Assembly: GCA_020073705.1 (NCBI GenBank)
Contig: JAIQES010000028.1
Span: 1-53,133, forward strand
From: Terriglobia bacterium
Lineage (GTDB): Bacteria > Acidobacteriota > Terriglobia > Acidiferrales > UBA7541
Direction of reading: 5' to 3'
DNA length: 53,133 nucleotides
Below are positions 52,226 to 53,133 of the stretch, one piece after another (the first letter of the stretch is position 1; the number at the start of each line of letters is the position of its first letter). A program made the position numbers and the translations under genes. Below the pieces are notes generated by a model. The model had not been told where the DNA came from. It saw only the letters and a list, made by a program, of their open reading frames with translations, and did no database searches.

Positions 52226-52888
52226 TCAGGCAAAGCTGCCTGCCTCCATGCGCTCGATCCTCCACGTTGTCTCCGACAACGCCTGGGAGTCGTGCGACAC
52301 CATGACGATCGTCAGCCCCTGCTTCTCGTTCAGGCTCCGAAGGATCTCCATGACTTCCCTCCGTGAGGCGGGGTCCAGCGAGGAGGTCGGCTCGTCGAGC
52401 AGGAGGACGGCCGGATCCTGGCAGAGGCAGCGGGCAATCGAGAGCTTCTGCTTCTCTCCCCCGGAGAGTCGAGCGTACATCCTGTGCTGGAGGTGGCTGC
52501 ATCCCATGGCGGCCATGGCATCCAGGATGCGACGCCTCTTCTCGCGTTTTCGCAGTGGCAGCGTGCACGCGCCGATCTCCACCACCTCCCTGCCCGAAAT
52601 AGGGAAGTCCACGGAGATCGCCTCCTGGTTCACGTAGCCGACCTTCCTCCTGTGCCGCCACCATTCTCTTGATCCCACGGGAGCGCCCAGGACCTGCAGG
52701 GTCCCGGTGCTCCACCGCTGCAGCCCGAGAATCACTTTGAGCAGCGTTGTTTTCCCGGCGCCGTTGGGTCCGGCCACGATGACGCGCTCCCCGCAGGAAA
52801 CGGAAAGGCAGAGGTCCCGCAGGATATGATGGCCGTCGATTGCCACGTTGACGCCCTCCGCGGTGATGCAGGCATCGGCTCGCGACAT
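52226..52888 (-). CDS. Metal-type ABC transporter ATP-binding protein (ZnuC-like)
   Basis: A 220-residue cytoplasmic ATPase that would power the permease encoded 9 bp downstream. All motifs are intact: Walker A GPNGAGKTTL, Q loop in VGYVNQEAISVDFP, signature LSGGEKQK, Walker B AVLLLDEPTSSLD, and the switch histidine in MVSHDSQALSE. It is a little shorter than ZnuC (about 250) but complete for the domain. The start at 52888 has a modest ribosome site. No substrate-binding lipoprotein gene is near, as expected if this is only part of a larger operon. Codon third positions are richer in G and C than in the icd and mdh genes. Confidence 0.88.
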   Translation of the reverse strand: MSRADACITAEGVNVAIDGHHILRDLCLSVSCGERVIVAGPNGAGKTTLLKVILGLQRWSTGTLQVLGAPVGSREWWRHRRKVGYVNQEAISVDFPISGREVVEIGACTLPLRKREKRRRILDAMAAMGCSHLQHRMYARLSGGEKQKLSIARCLCQDPAVLLLDEPTSSLDPASRREVMEILRSLNEKQGLTIVMVSHDSQALSETTWRIERMEAGSFA

Positions 52889-53001
52889 GACTCATGAGAG
52901 ATACATGCCCCAGAGGGGAATGTCAACTCGCGTCCTGCAGTCGGTGGCGGATCGTTGCCGGGCCTGTCCAAACAGCGTAGATTCTGCAGGGAGGCTCCCG
53001 T

Positions 53002-53133
53002 ATGAAGGCGATCGTCGTTCATGAGTTCGGTGACCCGGACGTGATGAAGCTGGACGAGGTGCCTGTGCCGCAGGTTGGGCCCGGCCAGGTCCTGGTCCGC
53101 ATCAAGGCAGCCGGAGTGAACCCGGCGGACACG
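53002..53133 (+). CDS. Quinone oxidoreductase/zinc-type alcohol dehydrogenase (MDR family), 5' part
   Basis: The first 44 residues of a medium-chain dehydrogenase/reductase, cut by the window end. The N-terminus MKAIVVHEFGDPDVMKLDEV, then PVPQVGPGQVLVRIKAAGVN and PADT, is the standard beginning of NADPH:quinone reductases (QOR/zeta-crystallin type), lacking the zinc cysteine of classical alcohol dehydrogenases. ATG 53002 follows GCAGGGAGGC (52987-52996), a good ribosome site. It is divergent from the ABC ATPase with a 113-bp gap that must contain both promoters. The C-terminal domain and cofactor site are outside the window, so the substrate cannot be judged. Confidence 0.88.
   Translation, partial: MKAIVVHEFGDPDVMKLDEVPVPQVGPGQVLVRIKAAGVNPADT

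Overview
The window is a GC-rich (roughly 57-60 %) stretch of bacterial chromosome with short intergenic gaps and ordinary housekeeping genes. The gene mix suggests an Acidobacteriota genome, probably a soil or sediment lineage: paired DinB proteins, stand-alone RND pumps, a pyruvoyl-type arginine decarboxylase with AguA and AguB, a three-gene sdh operon beside mdh and icd, RNase J, and short remnants of M19 dipeptidase and DUF4159-like genes. That assignment is inference from gene content; no rRNA is present.

Layout. 1-5.2 kb: a DinB protein; a gene-free stretch with a perfect CRP-type palindrome, a hairpin and a strong terminator (candidate small RNA); then a sulfur block in which a promoter, a SAM-I riboswitch and a terminator precede a cysteine desulfurase, followed by cysK and cysE; then tRNA-Val and tRNA-Asp. 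5.5-11.2 kb: a complete tripartite RND efflux operon. 11.5-15.8 kb, minus strand: a short-chain fatty acid transporter, an MmgE/PrpD protein and an amidohydrolase. 16-20.7 kb: msrB, an S1/P1 nuclease, DUF1059, a fatty acid desaturase and a two-component system. 20.9-26.9 kb: a second RND permease, a DUF4159-like remnant, DinB, a TlpA-like redoxin and msrA.

26.89-28.52 kb holds the most unusual object: a 1.55-kb AT-rich insert bounded by 24-bp direct repeats of the 3' end of tRNA-Phe, with an inner pair of 22-bp repeats that look like integrase arm sites. It carries a membrane-anchored protein of unknown function and a YopX-like protein, but no recombinase.

28.7-34.4 kb, minus strand: ftsK, uppP, a GNAT acetyltransferase and RNase J. 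34.8-38.5 kb: a nitronate monooxygenase/PfaD-like protein and a secreted CocE/NonD hydrolase. 38.7-42.5 kb, minus strand: a GlsB-type membrane protein, then the arginine-to-putrescine route (pyruvoyl arginine decarboxylase, AguB, AguA) and a GAF protein. 42.6-51.5 kb: the sdh operon behind a strong promoter, an internally deleted M19 dipeptidase remnant, a cyclophilin, a GT39-like membrane protein, and mdh and icd on the minus strand, so three TCA-cycle functions are clustered.

The last 1.4 kb (about 51.70-53.13 kb) reads differently. A metal-type ABC permease loses its C-terminal third abruptly next to a minus-strand terminator upstream of icd, followed by its ATPase and the start of a divergent quinone oxidoreductase. 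This is either a recombination scar or a chimeric assembly join.
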